A stretch of 64,000 bases of DNA from Pseudonocardia hydrocarbonoxydans (lineage in GTDB: Bacteria > Actinomycetota > Actinomycetes > Mycobacteriales > Pseudonocardiaceae). Positions 1 through 11,869 of the stretch are shown here, in pieces; position 1 is the stretch's first letter; each line of letters opens with the position of its first letter. Both the position numbers and the translations under genes were made by a program. The DNA lies in NCBI RefSeq assembly GCF_006539565.1, contig NZ_BJNG01000001.1:186001-250000 (forward strand), written 5' to 3'. The notes under the pieces were generated by a model, which was not told the DNA's origin, did not search any database, and saw nothing but the letters and a program-made list of their open reading frames with translations.

Positions 1-1
1 G

Positions 2-700
2 CGCGACCCGGTGGCCGCGCTCGACGAGGTCGGGGCGCTGCTCGGCGTCCGCGGCCGGGTGCTGCCGATGAGCTGCGAGCCGCTCGACATCGAGGCGGAG
101 GTCACCGGCCTGGGCAGCGACGACCCCGCCCGCGCGTACCGGATCCGCGGCCAGGTGGCGGTGGCGTCCACGCCGGGGCGCGTGCGCCGGGTGTGGCTCC
201 AGCCGGAGCGCCCGCGGGCGTGCCGGGAGGCCGTCGAGGCGGTCCGCGACGCCGACCTGCTGATCCTGGGCCCCGGTTCGTGGTTCACCAGCGTGCTGCC
301 CCACCTGCTGGTCCCCGAGCTGCGCGACGCGGTCCTGACGGCCGCCGCGCGGCGGGTGCTGGTGCTCAACCTGGCCCCCGAGCCCGGGGAGACCGCCGGG
401 TTCTCCCCCGAGCGGCACCTGGCCGTACTCTCCGAACACGCTCCGGCACTCAGGGTGGACGCGGTCGTCGCCGACGTCGCCGCGGTGCCGGTGCCCGATC
501 GGCTCCACCGGGCGGCGTCGACGATGCTGTCGCCCGGCGGCCGGGTCCACCTGGCCCCGGTCGCGGCAGACCCGGCGGTGCCGCGCCACGACCCGGTGGC
601 GCTGGCCGACGCGCTGGGGTCCGTGGTGGCCGGCCCGCAGCTCCCGCATCCGGTCGGCGCCTCGCCGGATGGCCAGACCCAGCACCCCGGAGGTCCGTGA
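2..700 (+). CDS. yvcK: YvcK/CofD-like gluconeogenesis factor, C-terminal part
   Basis: Partial gene: the reading frame is open from the first bases of the window, so the N-terminus lies upstream; 232 residues are visible. The product belongs to the YvcK/CofD-like family (uridine-diphosphate-sugar binding proteins needed for growth on gluconeogenic carbon and for normal cell shape). The visible part has the family segment [14 protein letters not shown] and a following helix rich in LVPELRDAV. The gene ends one base before whiA, the usual yvcK-whiA pairing of Gram-positive bacteria, and the two are probably co-transcribed. The last ~30 residues are proline/glycine-rich and look like a variable tail. 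Confidence 0.9.
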   Translation, partial: RDPVAALDEVGALLGVRGRVLPMSCEPLDIEAEVTGLGSDDPARAYRIRGQVAVASTPGRVRRVWLQPERPRACREAVEAVRDADLLILGPGSWFTSVLPHLLVPELRDAVLTAAARRVLVLNLAPEPGETAGFSPERHLAVLSEHAPALRVDAVVADVAAVPVPDRLHRAASTMLSPGGRVHLAPVAADPAVPRHDPVALADALGSVVAGPQLPHPVGASPDGQTQHPGGP

Positions 701-701
701 C

Positions 702-1685
702 ATGGCGATGACCGCATCGGTCAAGGACGAGCTGAGCAGGCTCGTCGTCACCAAGCCGTGCTGCCGGCGGTCCGAGGTGGCCGCGCTGCTGCGCTTCGCG
801 GGAGGGCTGCACATCGTCGGCGGCCGGGTCGTGATCGAGGCCGAGGTCGACACCGGGTCGGTCGCCCGACGCCTGCGCCGTGACATCCACGAGCTCTACG
901 GCCACACCTGCGAGGCGCACGTGATCTCCCCGGGCGGGCTGCGCCGGGGCGCGCGCTACGTCATGCGCGTCGTGCGCGACGGCGAGGGGCTGGCCCGCCA
1001 GACCGGCCTGCTCGACGCCCGCGGCCGCCCGGTCCGCGGCCTGCCGCCGCCCGTCGTCTCCGGCGGGGTGTGCGACGCCGAGGCGGCCTGGCGCGGTGCC
1101 TTCCTCGCGCACGGTTCCCTCACCGAGCCCGGCCGCAGCTCGTCGCTGGAGGTCACCTGTCCGGGGCCGGAGGCCGCGCTGGCGCTGGTCGGGGCGGCCC
1201 GCCGGCTGGGCGTCACGGCCAAGGCCCGCGAGGTGCGCGGGGCCGACCGGGTCGTCGTCCGCGACGGCGACGCGATCAGCGCGCTGCTCACCCGCATGGG
1301 CGCGCACGAGTGCGTCATGGCCTGGGAGGAGCGCCGGATGCGGCGCGAGGTCCGCGCCACCGCCAACCGCCTGGCCAACTTCGACGACGCCAACCTGCGC
1401 CGCTCGGCCCGCGCCGCGGTCGCGGCGTCGGCGCGGGTGCAGCGGGCACTGGAGATCCTCGGCCCCGACGTCCCGGAGCACCTGCAGGCCGCGGGGCGGC
1501 TGCGCGCCGAGCACACCCAGGCGTCGCTGGAGGAGCTGGGCCAGCTCGCCGACCCGCCGATGACGAAGGACGCCGTGGCGGGGCGGATCCGCAGGCTGCT
1601 GCACATGGCCGACAAGCGCGCCGCCGACCTGGGCATCCCCGACACCGACTCGGCCGTCACCGCGGAGATGCTCGACGAGAGCTGA
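702..1685 (+). CDS. whiA: Sporulation/cell-division transcription regulator WhiA
   Basis: WhiA, 327 residues, a DNA-binding regulator with a degenerate LAGLIDADG homing-endonuclease-like N-terminal half and a helix-turn-helix at the C-terminus (about residues 270-315, around [18 protein letters not shown]). It acts with the Wbl protein WhiB in actinobacteria to control division and sporulation genes. ATG at 702 is chosen because the protein then begins [14 protein letters not shown], as in other WhiA proteins, and GGAGG sits at 689-693. An in-frame start at 669 would overlap yvcK and precede the ribosome site. The stop codon of yvcK ends at 700, so the two genes are translationally linked. 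Confidence 0.95.
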   Translation: MAMTASVKDELSRLVVTKPCCRRSEVAALLRFAGGLHIVGGRVVIEAEVDTGSVARRLRRDIHELYGHTCEAHVISPGGLRRGARYVMRVVRDGEGLARQTGLLDARGRPVRGLPPPVVSGGVCDAEAAWRGAFLAHGSLTEPGRSSSLEVTCPGPEAALALVGAARRLGVTAKAREVRGADRVVVRDGDAISALLTRMGAHECVMAWEERRMRREVRATANRLANFDDANLRRSARAAVAASARVQRALEILGPDVPEHLQAAGRLRAEHTQASLEELGQLADPPMTKDAVAGRIRRLLHMADKRAADLGIPDTDSAVTAEMLDES

Positions 1686-1704
1686 GCCCCGCCGCCCGGC
1701 CCGG

Positions 1705-4479
1705 CTAGAGCGACCCTCCGGCCGTGTCCGACGCCAGCGCCGCGCGCCCCGCCTCCAGCCGTGCCACCGGCACCCGGAACGCCGAGCAGGAGACGTAGTC
1801 GAGCCCGGCGTCGTGGAAGAAGTGCACCGACTCCGGGTCGCCGCCGTGCTCCCCGCAGACGCCGAGCTTGATGTCGGGCCGGACCGCCCGCCCCGCCTGC
1901 ACGGCCATCCTGATCAGCGCGCCGACCCCGTCGCGGTCGAGCGACTCGAACGGCGAGACGGTGAACACGCCCTTGTCCAGATAGGTCGCGAAGATCGATG
2001 CCTCGACGTCGTCGCGGGAGAAGCCCCAGGTCGTCTGCGTGAGGTCGTTGGTGCCGAAGGAGAAGAACTCGGCGGCCTCGGCGATCCGGCGGGCGGTGAG
2101 CGCCGCCCGGGGCAGCTCGATCATCGTGCCGATCGGGATGTGCAGCTCCGTCCCCGCCGCCGCGGCGACCTCGGCCAGCACCCCGTCCATCTCGTCGCGG
2201 ATGAGGTGCAGCTCCATGACCGAGCCGACCAGCGGCACCATGATCTCGACCACCGGCCGTCCCCCCGCGGCGAGCCGCTCCGCGGCCGCCTCGGCGATCG
2301 CCCGGACCTGCATCGCGAACAGGCCCGGCACGCTCAGCCCCAGCCGGACCCCGCGCAGCCCCAGCATCGGGTTGGACTCGTGCAGCCGGTCGACCGCGGC
2401 CAGCAGGGTGACGTCCTTCGCGACGTCGGCGTCGTCGCCGCGCCCGGTGGCCTGCGCGACCGCGACGCGTACGGCCAGCTCGGTCCGGTCGGGCAGGAAC
2501 TCGTGCAGCGGCGGGTCGAGCAGCCGGATCGTGGTCGGCAGCCCGTCCATCGCCTCGAGCAGCGCGACGAAGTCGGCGCGCTGCAGCGGCAGCAGCTCGG
2601 CGAGCGCGGCGTCGCGGGCGGCCGGCCCGTCGGCGAGGATCAGCCGCTCGATCAGCACCCGGCGCTCGCCCAGGAACATGTGCTCGGTGCGGCACAGCCC
2701 GATGCCCTCCGCGCCCATGTCGCGGGCCCGGGTGGCGTCCTCGGCGGTGTCGGCGTTGGCGCGCACGCGCAGCAGCCGGGCCTGGTCGGCGTGGCGCAGC
2801 AGCCGGTCGACGCTGCGCACCAGCTCACCGGTCTGCTCGTCGGCCGCCTCCAGCGCGGCGTCGAGCCCCTGCTCCAGGTAGACCACCACCGGGGAGGCGA
2901 CGACCGGCAGCTCACCGGCGAAGACCTCGCCGGTGGACCCGTCGATGGACAGGACGTCACCCTCGGCGATGCGGGTCCCGTTGACGGTCAGGGTGCGGGC
3001 CGCGGCGTCGACCTCGATCTCCTCGGCCCCGCACACGCAGGTGCGCCCCATCCCGCGGGCGACGACGGCGGCGTGCGAGGTCTTGCCGCCGCGGCTGGTG
3101 AGCACGCCGGTCGCGGCGATCATCCCCTCCAGGTCGTCGGGGTTGGTCTCGCGGCGCACGAGCATCACCGGCTCGCCGCGCGCGGCCCACGCCACGGCGG
3201 TGGCGGAGTCGAAGACCACCTTGCCGACGGCGGCGCCGGGGGAGGCCGCCATGCCCCGCGTGAGCAGGGTGCGCCCGCCCTCGGTGTCGAACTGCGGGAA
3301 CATCAGCTGGGCGAGCTGGTGCCCGGTCACCCGCGCCAGCGCCTCGTCCCGGGTGATCAGCCGCTCGTCCACCAGCTGGGTGGCGATCCGGAACGCGGCG
3401 GCGGCGGTGCGCTTGCCGACGCGGGTCTGCAGCATCCACAACTTGCCGCGCTCGACGGTGAACTCGATGTCGCACAGGTCGCGGTAGTGGGTCTCCAGCC
3501 GCCGCATGATCCGCGTCAGCTCGGCGTGCGAGGAGGGGTCCAGCCGTGCGAAGTCCTCCAGCGTCAACGTGTTGCGGATGCCGGCGACGACGTCCTCGCC
3601 CTGGGCGTTGGACAGGTAGTCGCCGTAGACGCCGGGCTGGCCGCTGGCCGGGTCGCGGGTGAAGCAGACCCCGGTGCCCGAGGTCTCGCCGAGGTTGCCG
3701 AACACCATCGCGCAGATGTTCACCGCGGTGCCCAGGTCGTGCTGGATGCGCTCGCGGCGGCGGTAGAGCCGCGCCCGGTCGGTGTTCCAGGAGTTGAAGA
3801 CCGCGCGCATGGCGAGGTCGAGCTGCTCGCGCGGGTCCTGCGGGAACTCCCGCCCGGTGGCGTCCTGCACGATGTTCTTGAACTCCTCCACGAGCTCCAC
3901 CAGCGCCGGGACCGGGATCTCGACGTCGGTGGCCACGCCGGCCCGGGCCTTGGTCGTGTCCAGCTCGTGCTCGAAGCGCTCGGCGGGGATGTCGAGCACC
4001 GTGCGGCCGAACATCTGGATCAGCCGCCGGTAGGAGTCCCAGGCGAAGCGCTCGTCCTGCGCCGCCTCGGCCAGCCCCTTCACCGAGTAGTCGTTGAGCC
4101 CGACGTTGAGGACGGTCTCCATCATCCCCGGCATCGAGTGCTTGGCCCCCGAGCGCACCGACACCAGCAGCGGGTCGACGACGTCGCCCAGGCGGCGCCC
4201 CAGCTCGTTCTCCAGGCGGCGCAGCGCCATGGTGATCTGCACCCGCAGCGACTGCGGCTCCTCGCCGCGCTCCAGGTAGTAGCGGCACGCCTCGGTGGTG
4301 ACGGTGAACCCGGGCGGCACCGGCAGGCCCAGCTTGGTCATCTCGGCCAGGTTGGCGCCCTTGCCGCCGAGCAGGTCCACCTGGGTCCGGTCGCCCTCGG
4401 CGAAGTCGAACACGAGCTGGGAACGGTCGGGCTGGGCCCGCCGGGCCCCGGCCGTCGCCGGTCGCTGAACGCTGGTCAC
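1705..4479 (-). CDS. ppdK: Pyruvate, phosphate dikinase
   Basis: PPDK interconverts pyruvate + ATP + Pi and phosphoenolpyruvate + AMP + PPi in the cytosol. The 924 residues are close to the usual 870-900. Visible parts: N-terminal ATP-grasp domain (GGKGANLAEM, residues 38-47; SVRSGAKHSMPGMM), the swivelling phospho-histidine domain (GGKTSHAAVVAR, His about 469) and the C-terminal PEP/pyruvate TIM barrel with GVCGEHGGDP (catalytic Cys about 875). GTG at 4479 is preferred over an open frame running to 4860 because GGGAGG precedes it and the family N-terminus begins there. No DUF299-type PPDK regulatory protein gene lies nearby. It is divergent from gap, matching a role in gluconeogenic or PPi-linked flux. 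Confidence 0.95.
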   Translation of the reverse strand: MTSVQRPATAGARRAQPDRSQLVFDFAEGDRTQVDLLGGKGANLAEMTKLGLPVPPGFTVTTEACRYYLERGEEPQSLRVQITMALRRLENELGRRLGDVVDPLLVSVRSGAKHSMPGMMETVLNVGLNDYSVKGLAEAAQDERFAWDSYRRLIQMFGRTVLDIPAERFEHELDTTKARAGVATDVEIPVPALVELVEEFKNIVQDATGREFPQDPREQLDLAMRAVFNSWNTDRARLYRRRERIQHDLGTAVNICAMVFGNLGETSGTGVCFTRDPASGQPGVYGDYLSNAQGEDVVAGIRNTLTLEDFARLDPSSHAELTRIMRRLETHYRDLCDIEFTVERGKLWMLQTRVGKRTAAAAFRIATQLVDERLITRDEALARVTGHQLAQLMFPQFDTEGGRTLLTRGMAASPGAAVGKVVFDSATAVAWAARGEPVMLVRRETNPDDLEGMIAATGVLTSRGGKTSHAAVVARGMGRTCVCGAEEIEVDAAARTLTVNGTRIAEGDVLSIDGSTGEVFAGELPVVASPVVVYLEQGLDAALEAADEQTGELVRSVDRLLRHADQARLLRVRANADTAEDATRARDMGAEGIGLCRTEHMFLGERRVLIERLILADGPAARDAALAELLPLQRADFVALLEAMDGLPTTIRLLDPPLHEFLPDRTELAVRVAVAQATGRGDDADVAKDVTLLAAVDRLHESNPMLGLRGVRLGLSVPGLFAMQVRAIAEAAAERLAAGGRPVVEIMVPLVGSVMELHLIRDEMDGVLAEVAAAAGTELHIPIGTMIELPRAALTARRIAEAAEFFSFGTNDLTQTTWGFSRDDVEASIFATYLDKGVFTVSPFESLDRDGVGALIRMAVQAGRAVRPDIKLGVCGEHGGDPESVHFFHDAGLDYVSCSAFRVPVARLEAGRAALASDTAGGSL

Positions 4480-4543
4480 GACGCCTCCCGCAGGTCGGCC
4501 CCGGGCGGTGACCCGGAGCACATCCGGACGACGGTACGTGTGA

Positions 4544-6909
<2,366 letters not shown>

Positions 6910-6910
6910 C

Positions 6911-7699
<789 letters not shown>

Positions 7700-7715
7700 C
7701 CCTCCCGGGGCCTTG

Positions 7716-7721
7716 TACCCT
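7716..7721 (+). promoter_or_regulatory. Candidate extended -10 element for secG
   Basis: TACCCT preceded by TG one base further upstream resembles an extended -10 of a sigma-70-type promoter. It lies in the 56-base gap between tpiA and secG, about 35 bases before the secG ATG. No clear -35. It would let secG-rbpA be expressed independently of glycolysis. Confidence 0.35.
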
Positions 7722-7755
7722 CGGACGGGTCGTTCCGCGAGGTGAAGAGGATGGG

Positions 7756-7992
7756 ATGAGGATCGCTCTCCAGATCGTGCTGATCGTCTCCAGCGTGCTG
7801 CTGGTGACGTTCATCCTGTTCCAGCGGGGCAAGGGCGGTGGCCTGTCCAGCCTCTTCGGCGGCGGCGTGCAGTCGAGCCTGTCCGGCTCGACGATGGCGG
7901 ACAAGAACATCCAGCGGATCACGCTGTTCACCGGGCTGATCTGGGTGATCGCCATCGTGGGCACCGGCCTGCTGGTGAAGGTGGGGGTCTGA
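7756..7992 (+). CDS. secG: Preprotein translocase subunit SecG
   Basis: SecG, 78 residues, a small auxiliary subunit of the SecYEG protein-export channel. Two membrane segments are visible (about residues 3-21 and 55-75) with the family loop QRGKGGGLSSLFGGG between them. ATG at 7756 is preceded by a GAAGAGG-like ribosome site. Its place after tpiA matches M. tuberculosis Rv1438-Rv1440. Confidence 0.95.
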   Translation: MRIALQIVLIVSSVLLVTFILFQRGKGGGLSSLFGGGVQSSLSGSTMADKNIQRITLFTGLIWVIAIVGTGLLVKVGV

Positions 7993-7995
7993 GCG

Positions 7996-8343
7996 ATGGC
8001 CATGTCCGGCGGCAACGCGATCCGCGGCACCCGCGTGGGTGCCGGTCCGATGGGGGAGTCCGAGCGCGGGGAGACCGCCCCGCGCGAGAACATCCCCTAC
8101 TACTGCGCCAACGGGCACGTGACGACGCCGTCGTTCGCGTCCGAGGCGGAGATCCCCGAGTCGTGGGACTGCCCGCGCTGCGGGCTCCCCGCGGGCCGTG
8201 ACGGGCAGAACCCGCCCGCCGCGCCGCGCACCGAGCCGTACAAGACGCACCTGGCGTACGTGAAGGAGCGGCGCTCGGACGCCGACGGTGCCGCCATCCT
8301 CGACGAGGCCCTGGGCCGACTCCGCGCGTCCCGCGAGCTGTAG
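7996..8343 (+). CDS. rbpA: RNA polymerase-binding protein RbpA
   Basis: RbpA, 115 residues, an actinobacterial RNA polymerase accessory factor that stabilises the holoenzyme and open complex. The sequence follows the family closely: N-terminal MSGGNAIRGTRVGAGPMGE, a core domain with zinc-type cysteines (YCANGH and CPRCGLPAG), and the sigma-binding C-terminal helix near HLAYVKERRS. The start may be ATG 7996 or the in-frame ATG 8002, six bases on. It lies three bases after secG and may be co-transcribed with it. Confidence 0.95.
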   Translation: MAMSGGNAIRGTRVGAGPMGESERGETAPRENIPYYCANGHVTTPSFASEAEIPESWDCPRCGLPAGRDGQNPPAAPRTEPYKTHLAYVKERRSDADGAAILDEALGRLRASREL

Positions 8344-8373
8344 GACCGCGCGCTTACGAGGCCTACTGAGCGC

Positions 8374-8856
8374 TCACCCCGGCAGCTGCGCGCCCAGCGC
8401 CGTGGCCAGCCTGTCGGGGGTGGTCGACGCGGGGACCTCGACCGCCGCGACCGTCACCAGGTCGCCGTCGTGCAGCGTCGCGGCGAACACCCCGCCGCCG
8501 GGCAGCCGACAGGTGAACCCGGTGCCCGTCGGGGTGCGGGTGCCGTCGGCGCACACCGCGGCGACGTCGTCGAGCACGACGGCCGGGCCGACCTCGACCA
8601 CGACGAACTCGCCCGCCGTGGCGCCCTCGGGGTCGTAGACGCACCGGGTGTCGGTCGCGGCCGTCTCGTCGGCGACCCAGGCCGGGCCGGTCGCCGTGCG
8701 CAGGGCGTCGACGTCGAGCAGGCACGCGGCGGGCGGCGCCGGTGGCGGGGGCGGCACCGGCGGCGGTGGCGGTGCCGGGGCCGCGGTGCAACCGGCCAGC
8801 AGGACCCCCAGCAGCACCGCGCCCGCCGGTACCGCCCGGGCCGCCCGCACCGTCAC
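8374..8856 (-). CDS. Putative lipoprotein with proline-rich linker
   Basis: Function unknown. The 160-residue product has an N-terminal signal ending in a lipobox (LLAGC, Cys about residue 22), so it should be a membrane-anchored lipoprotein. A proline-rich spacer (about residues 25-40) leads to a small domain with four further cysteines in two likely pairs. This resembles the many DUF3558-like mycolata lipoproteins, but I cannot assign it firmly. GTG at 8856 overlaps the stop of the upstream peroxidase gene (GTGA), so the two are translationally coupled. Confidence 0.75.
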   Translation of the reverse strand: MTVRAARAVPAGAVLLGVLLAGCTAAPAPPPPPVPPPPPAPPAACLLDVDALRTATGPAWVADETAATDTRCVYDPEGATAGEFVVVEVGPAVVLDDVAAVCADGTRTPTGTGFTCRLPGGGVFAATLHDGDLVTVAAVEVPASTTPDRLATALGAQLPG

Positions 8857-9335
8857 CGGGGCAGGGCCGCCTCGACGGCCGCGACGACCTCGTCGGAGCC
8901 CGGCTCGGTGCGCGGGCGGAAGCGGCGCAGCACCGTCCCGTCGGGGCCGACGAGGAACTTCTCGAAGTTCCACTGCACGTCGCCCGCGGTGCCCGTGTCG
9001 TCGGGGGTGGCGGTGAGCCGCTCGTAGAGGGGGTGCCGGCCGGCGCCGTTGACGTCGACCTTCTCGGTCAGCGGGAAGCTCACGCCGTAGGTGGCCGAGC
9101 AGAACGTGGCGATCTCCTCGGGGGAGCCCGGCTCCTGCCCGCCGAACTGGTTGCACGGGACGCCGAGCACGGTGAGACCGCGGTCGGCGTAACGCTCCTG
9201 GAGCTGTTCCAGCGCGCTGTACTGCGGGGTGAGCCCGCAGCGCGACGCGACGTTGACGACGAGCACCGTGCGCCCGTCGAGATCGGGCAGGGGGGAGCCG
9301 TCGAGGGCGGAGATCGAGACGTCGGACAGGACCAT
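8853..9335 (-). CDS. Glutathione peroxidase family thiol peroxidase
   Basis: 160 residues with the three GPX signatures: NVASRCGLT (peroxidatic Cys33), [12 protein letters not shown] (second Cys and Gln) and WNFEKFLV (Trp-Asn of the catalytic tetrad). The active residue is Cys, not selenocysteine, and bacterial members usually take electrons from thioredoxin. ATG at 9335 is preferred; an in-frame GTG at 9344 adds three residues. No signal peptide, so cytosolic. It overlaps the downstream lipoprotein gene by four bases and is divergent from trpB2 with only 34 bases between starts. Confidence 0.9.
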   Translation of the reverse strand: MVLSDVSISALDGSPLPDLDGRTVLVVNVASRCGLTPQYSALEQLQERYADRGLTVLGVPCNQFGGQEPGSPEEIATFCSATYGVSFPLTEKVDVNGAGRHPLYERLTATPDDTGTAGDVQWNFEKFLVGPDGTVLRRFRPRTEPGSDEVVAAVEAALPR

Positions 9336-9369
9336 GTCGTGCACCCTACGACCGCGCTACGCTCCGCCG

Positions 9370-10632
9370 ATGACGCGGTGGACGCTGCCCCCCGACCAGA
9401 TCCCCGGCGCGTGGTTCAACGTGGTGCCGCACCTGTCGGCGCCGCCGCAGCCGCCCCTGCACCCGGGTACCCGCGAGCCCGTCGGCCCCGACGACCTGGC
9501 GCCGCTGTTCCCGATGGCGCTGATCGGCCAGGAGGTGAGCGCCGAGCCGTGGATCGACGTGCCCGGCGAGGTGCTCGACATCCTGAGGCTGTGGCGCCCC
9601 ACCCCGCTGGTCCGGGCGACCCGCCTGGAGAAGGCGCTCGGCACGCCCGCCCGGATCTACTTCAAGGACGAGTCGGTCTCCCCGTCGGGCAGCCACAAGA
9701 CGAACACCGCGGTGCCGCAGGCGTTCTACAACGCCCGGGAGGGCATCACCCGCCTGACGACCGAGACCGGTGCCGGGCAGTGGGGCACCGCGCTGGCGTT
9801 CGCGACCGCCCAGTTCGACCTGGACCTCAAGGTCTACATGGTGCGCGCCTCCTACGACCAGAAGCCCTACCGGCGCATCGCGATCGAGACCTGGGGCGGG
9901 GAGGTCGTACCGTCGCCGGTCGACGACCCGGGCCACCCCGGCTCGCTGGGCAGCGCCATCTCCGACGCCGTGCGCGACTGCGCGGGCCGCTCCGACACCC
10001 ACTACTCGCTGGGTTCGGTGCTCAACCACGTCCTGCTGCACCAGACCGTCATCGGGCTGGAGGCCAAGGAGCAGCTGGGGCTGGCGGGGGAGCGGCTGCC
10101 CGACGTCGTCATCGCGCCGTGCGGCGGCGGGTCGAACCTGGGCGGCATCGCGTTCCCGTTCGTCCCCGACGCCGGGGTGCGCCTGCTCGCCGTGGAGCCG
10201 CTGTCCTGCCCCACCCTCACGCAGGGCGAGTTCGGCTACGACTTCGGCGACGTCGAGGGCCTCACCCCGCTGCTGCCGATGTACAGCCTGGGCCGCGGCT
10301 TCATCCCGCCGTCGATCCACGCGGGCGGGCTGCGCTACCACGGCGACTCCCCGCTGATCTCGCAGCTGGTGCGCGACGGTCGGATGGAGGCGGTGGCGTA
10401 CCCGCAGGGCAAGGTGTTCGAGGCGGCGGTGCAGTTCGCCCGTGCCGAGGGGAAGATCCCGGCGCCGGAGTGCGCGCACGGCATCCGCGCCGCGATCGAC
10501 GAGGCGCTGGCCGCGAAGGAGACGGGGGAGGAGAAGGTCATCCTGTTCAACTACTGCGGGCACGGCTTCCTCGACCTCGCCGCCTACGACGAGTACAACC
10601 ACGGCCGGCTGCCCGACGAGCAGGGCAGCTAG
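9370..10632 (+). CDS. trpB: Tryptophan synthase beta chain-like enzyme (TrpB2 type)
   Basis: Pyridoxal-phosphate enzyme of the TrpB2 subgroup, 420 residues. The PLP lysine is Lys110 in [10 protein letters not shown], the phosphate loop is CGGGSNLGG, and the N-terminal extension (residues 1-60) with [10 protein letters not shown] is typical of TrpB2. TrpB2 makes tryptophan from indole and serine without needing TrpA; an indole-salvage role is commonly proposed. No trpA or other trp gene is nearby, which fits a stand-alone enzyme. ATG at 9370 agrees with the family N-terminus; the open frame from 9229 runs over the divergent peroxidase gene. Confidence 0.92.
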   Translation: MTRWTLPPDQIPGAWFNVVPHLSAPPQPPLHPGTREPVGPDDLAPLFPMALIGQEVSAEPWIDVPGEVLDILRLWRPTPLVRATRLEKALGTPARIYFKDESVSPSGSHKTNTAVPQAFYNAREGITRLTTETGAGQWGTALAFATAQFDLDLKVYMVRASYDQKPYRRIAIETWGGEVVPSPVDDPGHPGSLGSAISDAVRDCAGRSDTHYSLGSVLNHVLLHQTVIGLEAKEQLGLAGERLPDVVIAPCGGGSNLGGIAFPFVPDAGVRLLAVEPLSCPTLTQGEFGYDFGDVEGLTPLLPMYSLGRGFIPPSIHAGGLRYHGDSPLISQLVRDGRMEAVAYPQGKVFEAAVQFARAEGKIPAPECAHGIRAAIDEALAAKETGEEKVILFNYCGHGFLDLAAYDEYNHGRLPDEQGS

Positions 10633-10645
10633 GACCGGCGACTTC

Positions 10646-10705
10646 CGCGCACCGGTTCGCCGTTCGCGCACGTCCGGGCGTGCGCGGACGGCGGGAAGGT
10701 GCGCG
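10646..10705. terminator. Long imperfect palindrome between convergent genes
   Basis: A ~60-base inverted repeat. The inner stem is 12 base pairs (10661-10672 with 10679-10690, one G-U) around the loop TCCGGG; the pairing resumes outward with GCGC-rich arms to about 10646/10705. It lies between the stops of trpB2 and the LysE-type gene and probably ends transcription from both sides. No T-run follows, which is usual for actinobacterial hairpins. Confidence 0.7.
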
Positions 10706-10716
10706 CACCGCCGGGG

Positions 10717-11337
10717 TCAGGCGTCGGCGGCCAGCCGCACGCCGAGGCCGACCAGCACCACGCCGGTGACCTGCTCGATCCGGCGCCGCACCGCGGCCCG
10801 GGCCAGCACGGGCCGGAGCCGGCCCAGCAGCACGGTGAAGAGCACCAGCCAGGCCGTGGCCACCGCCAGGAAGACGGCGGCGAGCACCGCGGTCCGGCCC
10901 GTCGCCCCGGCCCCCGGATCGACGAACTGCGGCAGGAACGCCACGTAGAACACGACGATCTTCGGGTTCAGCAGGTTGGTCAGCAGCCCGGCGCGGAAGC
11001 TCCGCCCGGCACGGGCGCTGGCATCGGCGCTGGGGTCGGCGGGTGCGGGTCCCGTGCCCCGGCGGGCCTGCCACAGCGTCCGGGTCCCGAGCCACACCAG
11101 GTAGGCCGCGCCGATGATCTTGAGGGTGGCGAAGGCCGGCGCCGACGCGGCGAGGAGCGCGGAGAGGCCCAGCGTCGCGGCGGTCGCCTGCACCGCCGAG
11201 CCGGTGACGATCCCGGCCACGGCCAGCAGACCGGCGCGGCGCCCGTGCGTCAGGACCTGCTGGGTGACGACGGCCATGTCGACGCCGGGCAGCAGCACCA
11301 CCAGCGCGCAGACCGCGAGGAACGGGAGGAGGTCCAC
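10717..11337 (-). CDS. LysE/RhtB family amino-acid exporter
   Basis: 206 residues, about six membrane segments. The N-terminal family signature VLLPGVDMAVV (LysE/RhtB pattern PGP.....) and the mid-protein GLLTNLLNPKIVVFYVAFLPQ are clear. Such proteins export amino acids or related small molecules across the inner membrane; the substrate cannot be read from sequence. GTG at 11337 is preceded by a purine-poor region, so the start is less certain than the family assignment. Converges on trpB2. Confidence 0.88.
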   Translation of the reverse strand: MDLLPFLAVCALVVLLPGVDMAVVTQQVLTHGRRAGLLAVAGIVTGSAVQATAATLGLSALLAASAPAFATLKIIGAAYLVWLGTRTLWQARRGTGPAPADPSADASARAGRSFRAGLLTNLLNPKIVVFYVAFLPQFVDPGAGATGRTAVLAAVFLAVATAWLVLFTVLLGRLRPVLARAAVRRRIEQVTGVVLVGLGVRLAADA

Positions 11338-11434
11338 GGGTGCAGCACACCACACCGGCGCCCGGTCCACCGAGCCCGCGTCGTCACCGGGCCCCGCGAG
11401 CGTGAGCGCGACGTTGCGCGCGTGCGCACGAGTT

Positions 11435-11452
11435 GGACCGCCGCGGCGGTCC
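11435..11452. repeat. Perfect 18-bp palindrome
   Basis: GGACCGCCGCGGCGGTCC reads the same on both strands with no loop. It lies in the 124-base gap between the NYN-domain gene's stop and the LysE-type gene's start, so it could be a terminator stem for the former or an operator for the latter. The same gap also holds GCGC-rich repeats. No function can be assigned. Confidence 0.4.
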
Positions 11453-11461
11453 CGCCGCCGC

Positions 11462-11869
11462 TCAGCCGAGCGGGCCGAGCCCCCCGGGCAACGCGTCCAG
11501 CAGCACCGACGGGCCGGCGGTCCGGGCGCCCGCCGCCCGCACCCGTTCGCGCAGGCCGCGGTCGGCCGTCACGACGACCACGTCCCGGCCGGCGAGCGAC
11601 GTGGCGAGCGCGACGATCGTGGCGTCGCCGTCGGCCGGGGCGAGCACGGCCGCGAGGGACGGGTGGGTGGGCAGGTCGGCGGCCGTCGCCGCACCCTCCA
11701 GGACGAGGTGCAGCCGGGGTTCGGGCCCGAACGCCGCCACGAGGCGCCCGTCGGTCAGTGCCGCCACGAGCCGGGCGGCCAGCCGCTCGGCGGCGCCCGG
11801 CCGGTCGCGCCACCAGCCGTCCGGGCGGGAGCCGACGACGTTGGCGCCGTCGACGATGACGTGTGTCAC
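11462..11869 (-). CDS. NYN-domain (PIN-like) putative ribonuclease
   Basis: 135 residues of the NYN/PIN-like nuclease fold. The N-terminus has IVDGANVVGSRPDGWWRDR, a metal-binding Asp and Asn pattern of the NYN family; DGDATIVALA and VVVVTADRGLRERV carry further acidic residues of the metal site. A role in RNA processing or decay is inferred from the family. GTG at 11869 overlaps the pgl stop (GTGA), so it is the last gene of the pentose phosphate operon, probably by translational coupling. Confidence 0.82.
   Translation of the reverse strand: MTHVIVDGANVVGSRPDGWWRDRPGAAERLAARLVAALTDGRLVAAFGPEPRLHLVLEGAATAADLPTHPSLAAVLAPADGDATIVALATSLAGRDVVVVTADRGLRERVRAAGARTAGPSVLLDALPGGLGPLG

Noticed and set aside
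8374-8856. Assignment as DUF3558 protein
   Set aside because: Lipobox and cysteines fit in part, but the domain is too short and divergent to name with confidence.
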